In this document: piece after piece, positions 31,754-40,390 of the stretch
How the letters are laid out: every line of letters starts with the position of its first letter
How positions within the stretch are numbered: the stretch's first letter is position 1
Assembly: GCA_910588695.1 (NCBI GenBank)
Contig: CAJUOV010000002.1
Coordinates: 84,562-148,561, forward strand
Source of the DNA: an uncultured Christensenellaceae bacterium
GTDB taxonomy: Bacteria; Bacillota; Clostridia; Christensenellales; Borkfalkiaceae
DNA: 64,000 nt
Reading direction: 5' to 3'
Position numbers and translations under genes: made by a program
The notes under the pieces: generated by a model
What the model was told of the DNA's origin: nothing
The model's database searches: none
What the model saw: only the letters and a program-made list of their open reading frames with translations

Positions 31754-34384
31754 ATGAAAGAGATGAATTCAACTTACTGCCCAAAGGATTTCGAGGATCG
31801 TATTTATGCGGATTGGATGAAAAAAGGGCTGTTTCGTGCCGAGGTAGACGAAAATAAAGTTCCTTTTACCGTAATGATGCCTCCCCCCAATGTAACGGGG
31901 CAGCTACACATGGGGCACGCTATGGACGAAACGATGCAGGATACGATTGTTCGTTTTAAGCGTATGCAGGGGTATTCTGCGCTCTGGCTTCCGGGAACCG
32001 ATCACGCCGCGCTTGCGACAGAGGTTAAAATTTGCGAGAAGCTGCGGGAAGAAGGGATAAAAAAAGAAGACCTCGGCAGAGAGGAGTTTTTGAAACGCGC
32101 TTGGGCTTGGAAAGAAAAGTACGGAGGAAGAATCGTCGAACAGTTAAAAAAACTCGGTTGTTCCTGCGATTGGACGCGTCTTGCGTTCACAATGGACGAG
32201 CGCTGTTCCAAAGCGGTGCGCGAGTCTTTTTTCAGGCTTTACCGAAAAGGATTGATTTATCGCGGCAGCCGTATCATCAATATGTGTCCGCAGTGTAAAA
32301 CTGCGCTTTCGGACGTGGAAGTTGAATATTCGGAGGACGCGGGCAGCTTTTGGTATTTTACCTATCCCGTGGAAGGCTCCGACGAAAAGATCACGATAGC
32401 GACGACCCGTCCGGAGACGATGCTGGGGGATACTGCGGTTGCAGTCAATCCCGCAGACGGACGTTACGCTTCGCTCGTCGGTAAAATGCTGTTGCTTCCT
32501 TTGACCGACCGTAAAATCCCCGTCGTCGCGGACGAATACGTCGATCCCGAATTCGGGACCGGCGCAGTCAAGATTACTCCCGCGCACGATCCGAACGACT
32601 TCGAAGTCGGACTTCGCAACAATCTTCTTTCGATCCGCGTGATGAACGACGACGGAACGATGAACGAAGAGGCGGGGAGATTCAGCGGGCTCGATCGTTA
32701 CGAGGCGAGAAAACAGATTGTCGTCGAGATGGACAGGCTCGGACATCTCGTTAAAATTCAGCCGCATACGCACAACGTCGGGCATTGTCAACGCTGTCAT
32801 TCCGTTGTGGAACCGATCGTCTCCAAACAGTGGTTTGTGAAAATGAAGCCGCTTGCAAAACCTGCGATCAATGCGGTAATGAAGAACAAGACGAAGTTTA
32901 CGCCCGATCGGTTTGCCAAAATCTATTATAATTGGTTGGAGAACATCAAAGATTGGTGTATCTCCCGTCAGCTTTGGTGGGGACACCGTATCCCCGTTTG
33001 GTATTGCCGCGATTGCGGTGAGACGATCTGTGAGCGCGAGGCGCCCGAGAAATGTCCGAAATGCGGTTCGCTCCATCTCGATCAGGACGAAGACGTGCTC
33101 GATACTTGGTTTTCTTCCGCTCTTTGGCCGTTCTCTACGCTCGGCTGGCCCGATTCTACGGAGGATTTCCGTTATTTTTATCCGACGGATGTGCTTGTCA
33201 CCGGTTACGATATTATACCTTTCTGGGTCATGCGTATGATGTTCTCTGGGATCGAGCAAACGGAGAAAGTACCTTTTCACGACGTACTGATCCACGGTCT
33301 CGTGCGGGACGAACAGGGCAGAAAAATGAGCAAGACGCTCGGCAACGGAATCGATCCCTTAGAGGTGATCGAAAAGTACGGCACCGATTCTCTGCGTCTT
33401 GCGCTTCTGACGGGTATCGCGCCGGGGAATGATTCTCGTTTTACGGATACGAAAGTAGAGGCGGCTCGTAATTTTATCAATAAACTATGGAATGCCGCCC
33501 GCTTCGTTCTTATAAACGTAGGCAATGCGAAGATTCCTTCGTTGCAGGAAATAAAGTTACAGCCTGCGGATCGTTGGATTATATCAAGATTAACCTCCGT
33601 GATTCGCGAAGTTACGCTTTCTTTGCAGAAATACGATCTGGGGATCGCTGCGGACAAGCTGACCGATTTCGTATGGAACGATTTCTGCGATTGGTATATC
33701 GAACTCACGAAGCCCGCTCTGTACGGCGAGGATAAAGAGAAAAAGTCGGGCGCGCTCGGAGTACTTCTCTTTGTGCTCGAAAATATCGTGAAATTATTGC
33801 ATCCGTTTATTCCCTTTGTGACCGAAGAAATTTATTCATATCTTCCGAACGTGAAAGGAAGCGTTATGACGGCGGATTATCCCCGATATAATATGAAGCT
33901 CTCCTATAAAAAGGAGGCAAAGACTTTCGAGGGAATTATTGATCTGATCAAAACGATTCGCGCGGTAAAGGTGAATGTGAACTGTCCCGCTGCGAAAAAA
34001 GTACGTCTTTATCTCGTGACGGATTCAAAGCGGCTCATCGGTGTGAATCGCGGTTCGCTCATGCGGCTTGCGGGGCTATCCGGAATCGAGTTTGTGTCGA
34101 ACGGCGGCGAAGTGGAGGGGAAGACGGTCTCTCAAGTCTGCGATTTGGGACAATTCTTTATTCCTCTCGGAGAAATGGTGGATATCGAAGAAGAGAAAAA
34201 ACGCCTTGAAAAGGAGCTTGACCGCATTATGGGCGAAATATCCCGAGCGGGCGGAAAACTTGCGAACAATAATTTTGTTGCAAAAGCGCCGAAAAGTCTT
34301 GTCGACGCAGAGCGTGAAAAACTTGACAAATATCTCGATATGAAAGCGAAAGTCGAAAAACAGTTAAGGGAAATCGTAAACTGA
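31754..34384 (+). CDS. valS: valine--tRNA ligase
   Basis: Class I synthetase for tRNA-Val, 876 residues. The HIGH-type motif is PPPNVTGQLHMGHAM near residue 39 and the KMSKS motif GRKMSKTLGNG near 522. Also present are the editing (CP1) domain with TTRPETMLGDTAVAVNP near 219, a Cys-rich segment (CRDCGETICEREAPEKCPKCGS), and the C-terminal coiled-coil tail. The ATG at 31754 is preferred; an in-frame ATG at 31724 overlaps the -10 box and would not be transcribed. GGTGGAG lies just upstream. No T-box leader is present, unlike many Firmicutes valS genes. Confidence 0.96.
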   Translation: MKEMNSTYCPKDFEDRIYADWMKKGLFRAEVDENKVPFTVMMPPPNVTGQLHMGHAMDETMQDTIVRFKRMQGYSALWLPGTDHAALATEVKICEKLREEGIKKEDLGREEFLKRAWAWKEKYGGRIVEQLKKLGCSCDWTRLAFTMDERCSKAVRESFFRLYRKGLIYRGSRIINMCPQCKTALSDVEVEYSEDAGSFWYFTYPVEGSDEKITIATTRPETMLGDTAVAVNPADGRYASLVGKMLLLPLTDRKIPVVADEYVDPEFGTGAVKITPAHDPNDFEVGLRNNLLSIRVMNDDGTMNEEAGRFSGLDRYEARKQIVVEMDRLGHLVKIQPHTHNVGHCQRCHSVVEPIVSKQWFVKMKPLAKPAINAVMKNKTKFTPDRFAKIYYNWLENIKDWCISRQLWWGHRIPVWYCRDCGETICEREAPEKCPKCGSLHLDQDEDVLDTWFSSALWPFSTLGWPDSTEDFRYFYPTDVLVTGYDIIPFWVMRMMFSGIEQTEKVPFHDVLIHGLVRDEQGRKMSKTLGNGIDPLEVIEKYGTDSLRLALLTGIAPGNDSRFTDTKVEAARNFINKLWNAARFVLINVGNAKIPSLQEIKLQPADRWIISRLTSVIREVTLSLQKYDLGIAADKLTDFVWNDFCDWYIELTKPALYGEDKEKKSGALGVLLFVLENIVKLLHPFIPFVTEEIYSYLPNVKGSVMTADYPRYNMKLSYKKEAKTFEGIIDLIKTIRAVKVNVNCPAAKKVRLYLVTDSKRLIGVNRGSLMRLAGLSGIEFVSNGGEVEGKTVSQVCDLGQFFIPLGEMVDIEEEKKRLEKELDRIMGEISRAGGKLANNNFVAKAPKSLVDAEREKLDKYLDMKAKVEKQLREIVN

Positions 34385-34394
34385 AATAGAATTG

Positions 34395-34424
34395 TCTCCG
34401 ATCGAAACGATCGGAGATTTTTTT
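34395..34424 (+). terminator. intrinsic terminator after valS
   Basis: A 10-bp stem TCTCCGATCG/CGATCGGAGA with a 3-base loop and seven Ts. Confidence 0.93.
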
Positions 34425-34459
34425 GCTGAAATTTCTTTGGAAAATTTTCGGACAAACTG

Positions 34460-34488
34460 TTGACAAATTAGAAAAAATAGAGTAGAAT
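34460..34488 (+). promoter_or_regulatory. sigma-A promoter of rex
   Basis: TTGACA at 34460-34465 and TAGAAT at 34483-34488, 17-base spacer. The predicted start (about 34495) lies within the inverted repeat that follows. Confidence 0.85.
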
Positions 34489-34490
34489 TT

Positions 34491-34514
34491 AATTCGATAA
34501 GAATTTATCGAATT
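34491..34514. promoter_or_regulatory. probable Rex operator
   Basis: Inverted repeat AATTCGATAA-N4-TTATCGAATT overlapping the transcription start of rex. The arm/4-base-spacer/arm geometry matches Rex sites (TTGTTAA-N4-TTAACAA type) but the arms differ, so the site may be a lineage variant. It suggests autorepression released at high NADH. Confidence 0.7.
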
Positions 34515-34533
34515 TAGATAGGCAGGTGAAAAT

Positions 34534-35160
34534 ATGGCGGAAAGCGAAAATCGCATTCCAAAAGCAACGGCGTCACGGCTTCCCGCCTATCTCAGTTACT
34601 TTAAGGGAGAAGCTGAAAAGGGGAGCGTTTACGTTTCTTCCGCTTCGATCGCAAGGGATATGCAACTGTCTGCGATTTCCGTGCGGAAAGATTTAGCGCT
34701 TGTTTCCGCGCCCGGCAAGCCGCGGATGGGGTTCGAGCTTTTCAGACTGATCGAAGATCTCGAAAAACTGCTCGGCTACCGGCGTTATACAAACGCGGTC
34801 GTCGTCGGCGCAGGCAGGCTCGGAAGAGCGATTCTTTGTTACGAAGGTTTCGAACTTTATGGGATTCACGTCGTGGCGGCGTTTGATAATTCTCCCGCGC
34901 AAATCGGTGCGATAGCGGGCAAGCCGATTTATCCCATGGAACGACTCTCCGAGATCGTGGCGCGGGAGGCGATTGAAAAAGCGATCGTTGCCGTGCCCAA
35001 GGAATCGGCGCGCGAAGCGTGCGACGCATTGATTGCCGCAGGGATCCGTGCGATTCTGAACTTTGCGCCCGCATATCTGACTGCTCCGGACGGAGTGCAG
35101 ATCGTTTGTGTTGATTTTGCGGCGATGCTTGCTACGCTAGGCTCGCCGTCGTCAAAATAA
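34534..35160 (+). CDS. rex: redox-sensing transcriptional repressor Rex
   Basis: A 208-residue repressor that senses the NADH/NAD+ ratio. N-terminal winged helix (IPKATASRLPAYLSYFKGEAEKG, SSASIARDMQLSAISVRKDLALVS), then a Rossmann fold with the NAD motif VVVGAGRLGRAIL near residue 89, and a C-terminal dimer helix (CVDFAAMLATLGSP, slightly truncated). The following genes, adhE and a hydrogenase, are classic Rex targets. They lie in the same direction without a strong promoter, so all three may be co-regulated from the operator at 34491. Confidence 0.95.
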   Translation: MAESENRIPKATASRLPAYLSYFKGEAEKGSVYVSSASIARDMQLSAISVRKDLALVSAPGKPRMGFELFRLIEDLEKLLGYRRYTNAVVVGAGRLGRAILCYEGFELYGIHVVAAFDNSPAQIGAIAGKPIYPMERLSEIVAREAIEKAIVAVPKESAREACDALIAAGIRAILNFAPAYLTAPDGVQIVCVDFAAMLATLGSPSSK

Positions 35161-35190
35161 AAAATAAAAAATTATAATGGAGGACAGTGC

Positions 35191-37803
35191 ATGAAAGACT
35201 TCGTCGTATGCGATGAGGCGACCCTTGCCCAGATGCTCGAAAGAGTGAGGGCGGCGCAGGCAAAATTCGCAACGTACACACAGGAGCAGGTGGATAAAAT
35301 TTTCTATTCCGCCGCGCTCGCTGCAAACAAGATGAGGATTCCTCTCGCCAAGATGGCTGTCGAAGAGACGGGAATGGGAATCGTTGAGGACAAGGTGATT
35401 AAAAATCATTATGCGTCCGAGTATATCTATAACGCATATAAAGATACCAAGACCTGCGGCGTGATCGAACACGACGAGAGTTTCGGGTTGACCCGTATTG
35501 CAGAGCCGATCGGCGTTCTTGCGGCGGTCATTCCTACGACCAATCCTACTTCGACTGCTATTTTCAAGTGTCTTATCTGCTTAAAGACGAGAAACGGTCT
35601 TATCATTTCTCCGCACCCGAGAGCAAAGAAGTGCACCATTGAGGCGGCAAAAATCGTTCTGGAAGCGGCTGTCGAAGCGGGCGCGCCCGAAGATATTATC
35701 GGCTGGATCGATATGCCTACCGTTCCGCTCTCCGGCATGGTCATGCACGAAGCGGATATGATTCTTGCTACGGGCGGTCCCGGTATGGTGAAAGCGGCGT
35801 ATTCTTCGGGAAAACCCGCTCTCGGCGTAGGAGCGGGCAATACGCCTGCCGTCATCGATTCGTCGGCGGATATTCAGCTTGCGGCTTCGTCTATTCTTCA
35901 CTCCAAAACGTTTGACAACGGCATGATCTGCGCTTCCGAGCAATCGGTCATCGTTGTCAAAGATATTTACGATGAATACAAAAAGGAATTACAGCTTCGC
36001 GGCGCATATATCCTTTCGCCCGAAGAGACCGAAAAAGTCAGAAAGACGATCATAATCAACGGCGCGTTAAACGCTAAGATCGTCGGGCAGTCCGCATGCA
36101 CAATCGCGCAGCTTTCGGGTTTTACGGCTCCCGAGGGATCGAAGGTATTGGTCGGAGAAGTGGAGTCGGTCGAAATTTCCGAAGAATTTGCGCATGAAAA
36201 ACTTTCTCCCGTTCTTGCAATGTACAAAGCGGAGAGCTTTGAAGATGCTGTCGCAAAAGCGGACAAACTCGTAAAAGACGGAGGGCTCGGTCATACGGCT
36301 TCTCTGTATGTCAATGTAGAAACGGGTAAAGATAAAATCGAGTTGTTCCGCAATACCATGAAAGCATGCCGTATTGTGATCAATACGCCTTCGTCGCAGG
36401 GCGGAATCGGCGATCTGTACAACTTCAAATTCCCGCCTTCGTTGACGCTCGGCTGCGGAAGCTGGGGCGGAAATTCCGTTTCGGAAAACGTCGGTGTAAA
36501 ACATTTGATCAATATTAAAACGGTTGCGGAGAGGAAAGAAAATATGTTGTGGTTCAGAGCCCCCGAAAAGGTGTATTTCAAACGCGGATGCCTCGGCGTA
36601 GCGTTAAAAGAACTCGGAAAAGAGGTCTACAATAAGAAAAAAGCGTTTATCGTGACCGACTCGTTCCTGTATCAGAGCGGGTTTACGAAGAAAATCAGCG
36701 ATATTCTCGACGCAGAGGGCATTACGCACACAACTTTCTTCAACGTCGCGCCCGATCCTACGCTTGCATGCGCGGAAGAGGGCGTCAAGCAGATGCGCGA
36801 CTTCAAGCCGGACGTCATTATCGCGGTGGGCGGCGGTTCGCCCATGGATGCCGCAAAGATTATGTGGGTTATGTATGAGCATCCCGAGATCGACTTCCAG
36901 GATATGGCGATGCGCTTCATGGATATTCGTAAGAGAATTTATACGTTCCCGCACATGGGAGATAAAGCGCTCTTTGTTGCGATTCCCACTACGGCGGGTA
37001 CGGGATCGGAAGTGACGCCTTTCGCCGTTATTACCGACGAAAAGACGGGTACCAAATATCCGCTTGCCGACTATGAACTTATGCCGGACGTTGCGATTAT
37101 CGACGCCGATCTCATGATGACCATTCCCAAGGGTTTGACTTCTTGCTCGGGTATCGACGCGATGAGCCATGCTTTGGAAGCGATCGCTTCGGTCATGGCG
37201 ACTGATTTTACGAACGGAATTGCGAAAGAAGCGATCAAACTCATCTTCGAGTATCTGCCGAGCGCTTATGAAAAGGGCGGACACGATGCGATTGCGCGCG
37301 AAAAGATGGCAAACGCTTCCACAATGGCGGGCATGGCATTTGCAAATGCATTCCTCGGCGTTTGTCACTCCATGGCGCACAAGCTCGGTTCCTATTGGCA
37401 TATCCCTCACGGAATGGCAAACTCTCTGATGCTTGAAGAAGTGATCCGCTTCAACAGTTCGGAAACTCCTACAAAGATGGGAACTTTCCCGCAGTACGCT
37501 TATCCGCAGTGTAAAGCAAGATATGCCGACGTTGCGAAATATTGCGGTTTGAAGGGTAAAACCGACGATGAACTTGTGGAAGCGCTCGTTAAAAAGCTCA
37601 AAGAATTGCAGGCGGCAGTCGGTCAACCCAAGACGATTAAAGAGGCGCTTGGGGACAAGGTGAGCGAAGAACAGTTCCTCGAACGGCTCGACGCAATGAC
37701 GGAGGACGCGTTCGATGACCAGTGCACGGGAGCGAATCCCCGCTATCCGTTGATGAGCGAAATCAAGCAGATGTATATGAACGCTTATTACGGCAGAAAA
37801 TAA
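35191..37803 (+). CDS. adhE: bifunctional acetaldehyde-CoA/alcohol dehydrogenase
   Basis: Reduces acetyl-CoA to ethanol with two NADH, 870 residues, full length. The N-terminal aldehyde dehydrogenase half has the catalytic cysteine in FDNGMICASEQS near residue 245. The C-terminal iron-dependent alcohol dehydrogenase half has VGGGSPMDAAKIMW near 545, SGIDAMSHALEA near 655 and the iron-ligand region CHSMAHKLGSYWHIPHG near 728. GGAGG lies 9 bases before the ATG. A TATAAT at 35173-35178 has no good -35, so a weak internal promoter is possible besides the rex promoter. Confidence 0.97.
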   Translation: MKDFVVCDEATLAQMLERVRAAQAKFATYTQEQVDKIFYSAALAANKMRIPLAKMAVEETGMGIVEDKVIKNHYASEYIYNAYKDTKTCGVIEHDESFGLTRIAEPIGVLAAVIPTTNPTSTAIFKCLICLKTRNGLIISPHPRAKKCTIEAAKIVLEAAVEAGAPEDIIGWIDMPTVPLSGMVMHEADMILATGGPGMVKAAYSSGKPALGVGAGNTPAVIDSSADIQLAASSILHSKTFDNGMICASEQSVIVVKDIYDEYKKELQLRGAYILSPEETEKVRKTIIINGALNAKIVGQSACTIAQLSGFTAPEGSKVLVGEVESVEISEEFAHEKLSPVLAMYKAESFEDAVAKADKLVKDGGLGHTASLYVNVETGKDKIELFRNTMKACRIVINTPSSQGGIGDLYNFKFPPSLTLGCGSWGGNSVSENVGVKHLINIKTVAERKENMLWFRAPEKVYFKRGCLGVALKELGKEVYNKKKAFIVTDSFLYQSGFTKKISDILDAEGITHTTFFNVAPDPTLACAEEGVKQMRDFKPDVIIAVGGGSPMDAAKIMWVMYEHPEIDFQDMAMRFMDIRKRIYTFPHMGDKALFVAIPTTAGTGSEVTPFAVITDEKTGTKYPLADYELMPDVAIIDADLMMTIPKGLTSCSGIDAMSHALEAIASVMATDFTNGIAKEAIKLIFEYLPSAYEKGGHDAIAREKMANASTMAGMAFANAFLGVCHSMAHKLGSYWHIPHGMANSLMLEEVIRFNSSETPTKMGTFPQYAYPQCKARYADVAKYCGLKGKTDDELVEALVKKLKELQAAVGQPKTIKEALGDKVSEEQFLERLDAMTEDAFDDQCTGANPRYPLMSEIKQMYMNAYYGRK

Positions 37804-37869
37804 TTATAGAAATCGAAAGGAGGCGGGGAGTTCGTTCTCCCTGCCGATTTTCATGAAAGCGAGGTTGTT

Positions 37870-39378
37870 ATGAGAGGACTTGAAACCTCCGTCGTTAAAC
37901 TCAGAAGAAAAGTATTCGTTGAAATTGCGCGCGTCGCGTTCGAATCGGAAAAAATCAATAACGACATCGAAGCGATTCCGTATAAAATAACCCCCGGCGA
38001 GCAGCCGCAATACCGTGAAAGTATTTACCGCGAACGTGCGATTGCTTCCGAACGGGTAAGACTCGCGATGGGAATGTCGTTGAATCCGTCCGACCGTCCC
38101 GCGCATATCACGAACGGACTTTCGTACAGCAATATTTCCGATAATTATTACGAACCGCCGCTTATGCAGGTGATTCCTTCGGCGTGCGATAAATGCGAGG
38201 AGAACGCATACCGCGTGAGCGATCAATGCCGCCGGTGCGTTTCACGTTATTGTGTGAATGTCTGTCCTCGCGGCGCGGTGTCGATCGACCAAAAGACGGG
38301 CAAAGCCGTCATTGACGATAATAAATGCATTAAGTGCGGAAAGTGCAAAGAAGCATGTCCATACGAGGCGATCGTTCACGTTTCTCGCCCGTGCGCAAGA
38401 GCATGCGGCGTTAAAGCGATTTCTTCCGATGCATTGGGGCGCGCTCAGATAGATCCCAATAAATGCGTCGGGTGCGGTCAGTGTATGGTGCATTGTCCGT
38501 TCGGCGCAATAGCGGATAAATCACAGATTTATCAGTTGATCCGCGCAATCAGAAACGGAGACGAAGTGGTGGCGGAAGTCGCGCCTTCGGTCGTCGGGCA
38601 ATTCGGAGACGGAGTTTCGCTCTGGACAATCAAATCCGCACTGAAAGACGTCGGATTCAAAGAGGTGTTTGAAGTGGCTCAGGGCGCGGATGTCGGCGCG
38701 GCGACGGAAGCTCATCATTATGCGACAGAAGTCGCAACGGGAAAAATTCCTTTCCTTCTGACTTCGTGCTGTCCCGCATGGTCTATGCTGGCAAAAACAC
38801 AGTTTCCCGAAATGATCGGCAGGGTTTCGAGCGCGCTTACGCCTATGGTCGCCACGGCGAGGTCGGTAAAACAGAAAATGCCTCGTGCACGGGTTGTTTT
38901 TATCGGTCCGTGCGCGGCGAAAAAACTCGAAGCCATGCGCAAAACTGTTCGGAGCGACGTGGATTTTGTGATTACTTTCGAAGAGCTTGCGGCAATTTTC
39001 GAAGCTAAGGGAATCGATTTTGAAACCTATGAAAAATCGGAACCCATTCACGACGCAACGGGAGCAGGCAGGGGATACGCCGTTGCGGGCGGCGTCGCGT
39101 CCGCAGTCGGTGCATGCGTCCGCGAATATTATCCCGACGTAGAGGTCAAAATCGAACATGCGGAGGGCTTGACCGACTGTAAAAAAATTCTCCTTCTGGC
39201 AAAGGCTGGAAAGATGAACGGTTGCTTGATCGAGGGAATGGCATGCCCGGGCGGTTGTGTTGCGGGTGCTGGCGTAAATGTGCCCGTAGAAAAGGCAGCG
39301 GCGGAAGTAAAAAAATTCGTAAAGGATTCAACGCAAAAATTACCGCAAAAAGACCTTTATGAGATTCATTTACCTTAA
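37870..39378 (+). CDS. [FeFe] hydrogenase, monomeric ferredoxin-linked type
   Basis: Cytosolic hydrogenase, 502 residues, that would dispose of reductant as H2. Cys clusters C120/123/128/132, C153/156/159/163 and C199/202/205/209 are ferredoxin-like. H-cluster motifs are TSCCPAW (299-304), GPCAAKKLE near 347 (usual MPCxxKxxE, with G for M) and EGMACPGGCVAG near 455. The N-terminal ETSVVKLRRKVFVEIARVAFESE with YKITPGE and the altered L2 motif fit group B-type enzymes rather than classical group A. No maturation genes (hydEFG) are in the window. It lies 66 bases after adhE, probably the same Rex-controlled unit. Confidence 0.92.
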   Translation: MRGLETSVVKLRRKVFVEIARVAFESEKINNDIEAIPYKITPGEQPQYRESIYRERAIASERVRLAMGMSLNPSDRPAHITNGLSYSNISDNYYEPPLMQVIPSACDKCEENAYRVSDQCRRCVSRYCVNVCPRGAVSIDQKTGKAVIDDNKCIKCGKCKEACPYEAIVHVSRPCARACGVKAISSDALGRAQIDPNKCVGCGQCMVHCPFGAIADKSQIYQLIRAIRNGDEVVAEVAPSVVGQFGDGVSLWTIKSALKDVGFKEVFEVAQGADVGAATEAHHYATEVATGKIPFLLTSCCPAWSMLAKTQFPEMIGRVSSALTPMVATARSVKQKMPRARVVFIGPCAAKKLEAMRKTVRSDVDFVITFEELAAIFEAKGIDFETYEKSEPIHDATGAGRGYAVAGGVASAVGACVREYYPDVEVKIEHAEGLTDCKKILLLAKAGKMNGCLIEGMACPGGCVAGAGVNVPVEKAAAEVKKFVKDSTQKLPQKDLYEIHLP

Positions 39379-39402
39379 TTTATGAGGTTTTGATTCGTTA
39401 TT

Positions 39403-39424
39403 CAAAGTATTATGTCAGCCATAA
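39403..39424. repeat. dispersed palindrome, copy 3 (TTATGTCAGCCATAA)
   Basis: CAAAGTATTATGTCAGCCATAA, identical to copy 2 except for the central variable base. It lies 10 bases before the terminator after the hydrogenase gene. Confidence 0.8.
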
Positions 39425-39434
39425 TATGATAAAA

Positions 39435-39461
39435 AACACGCTCATTGAGCGTGTTTTTTTA
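39435..39461. terminator. bidirectional terminator between the hydrogenase gene and rplI
   Basis: Stem AACACGCTC/GAGCGTGTT with a 3-base loop, A run to the left and T run to the right, between convergent genes. Confidence 0.92.
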
Positions 39462-39472
39462 TAGTTGATTTT

Positions 39473-39916
39473 TTAGAGCGGCATTACGTTGACCTGAATT
39501 TTGGCGGAAACATTTTCCATAAAGCGAATTTCCGCTTCGGCAATTCCGACATTTTTGATATTGTCTTTTAAGGATATTTTCTTTTTGTCGATCTCAAAAC
39601 CGAGTTCCGATAGGGCGGAAGCGATGTGCGCCGTCGTTACCGAACCGAATACTTTACCGTTTTCTCCGGTGCGGATATGAACGTCGACCGTTTTTCCGTT
39701 TACCCGAGCGGCAAGTTCTTTCAGGGATTTTATATTTTCCGCTTTATGAAACGCATCGGCGGTGCGTTTTTGCGCCGCTTCGTTGATCCCGCCGGCAGTC
39801 GCCTGTTCGGCAAGTCCCTTTTTGAGCAGAAAATTTTTTGCGTATCCGTCCGAAACTTCGATGACGTCGCCTTTTTTTCCGCTTCCTTTTACGTCTTGTT
39901 TCAGTATGACTTTCAT
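39473..39916 (-). CDS. rplI: 50S ribosomal protein L9
   Basis: Binds 23S rRNA at the base of the L1 stalk, 147 residues. The N-terminal domain (MKVILKQDVKGSGKKGDVIEVSDGYAKNFLLKKGLAEQAT) and the long connecting helix leading to a C-terminal domain (FGSVTTAHIASALSELGFEIDKKKI) are typical. GGAGAT precedes the ATG. It is a single-gene unit here, without the rpsF-ssb-rpsR or dnaB genes often nearby. Confidence 0.97.
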   Translation of the reverse strand: MKVILKQDVKGSGKKGDVIEVSDGYAKNFLLKKGLAEQATAGGINEAAQKRTADAFHKAENIKSLKELAARVNGKTVDVHIRTGENGKVFGSVTTAHIASALSELGFEIDKKKISLKDNIKNVGIAEAEIRFMENVSAKIQVNVMPL

Positions 39917-39934
39917 GGTAATCTCCTTTTTCTT

Positions 39935-39963
39935 ATTTTATATGAACGGGCGTGTTTTGTCAA
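39935..39963 (-). promoter_or_regulatory. sigma-A promoter of rplI
   Basis: TTGACA (complement of 39958-39963) and TAAAAT (complement of 39935-39940), 17-base spacer. Confidence 0.8.
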
Positions 39964-40020
39964 CCGTATCGGTATATTTTTCATTAAATTCGCCCAAAAT
40001 ACAGGTAAGGAGGAACGGAA

Positions 40021-40176
40021 ATGGCGAAACAAGTTAATTGCGGCGTTTCCTGCGGGGTTACCGATTGTAAATTCAATCAAGACGGAATGCACTGCGAACT
40101 GAATTGCATTCATGTCGGGAACACCTGCGACTGCGAGCACTGCACCTGCTGCGACAGTTATCAAAAGAGATACTGA
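40021..40176 (+). CDS. DUF1540-like small cysteine-rich protein
   Basis: A 51-residue protein with 10 cysteines (7, 11, 16, 25, 29, 36, 38, 41, 43, 44), starting AKQVNCGVSCGVTDCKFNQDG, the DUF1540 pattern. The cysteines are suited to binding zinc or another metal. A strong ribosome site (AAGGAGG) lies about 8 bases before the ATG and a terminator follows the stop, so it is clearly an expressed single gene. DUF1540 proteins are common in spore-forming Firmicutes; the role is not known to me. Confidence 0.85.
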   Translation: MAKQVNCGVSCGVTDCKFNQDGMHCELNCIHVGNTCDCEHCTCCDSYQKRY

Positions 40177-40180
40177 GAAA

Positions 40181-40204
40181 AAAAGAGGGTTGTCCCTCTT
40201 TTTT
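40181..40204 (+). terminator. intrinsic terminator after the DUF1540 gene
   Basis: Stem AAAAGAGGG/CCCTCTTTT with a 4-base loop, ending in a T run. Confidence 0.88.
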
Positions 40205-40206
40205 CT

Positions 40207-40390
40207 GTAATTTCCGGTATATTTACCGAAAAACGGCACAAACTTTTTTACGTAGCGGATTGCCGCTTTCATATAAAGTTTTTGCTTTTTCCGAAGTGTC
40301 GGAGATTGCAAAAACGCAAGGGCGCTGTAACGGCGCCCTTCTTGATATACAAAAAGTCTAAGCGAGGCGAAAGTTTCATAGAATAATGCT
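40207..40390. other. intergenic region with three short hairpins
   Basis: No gene is seen. Inverted repeats: CGGTA/TACCG near 40214-40229, AGCGG/CCGCT near 40255-40270, and AAGGGCGC/GCGCCCTT near 40317-40340. The last has a Ts-containing flank on the minus strand. A small RNA is possible but unsupported. Confidence 0.35.

Noticed and set aside
39913..40311. Minus-strand open frame of 132 codons opposite the DUF1540 gene
   Set aside because: The plus strand carries a strong ribosome site, a Cys-rich family match and a terminator.
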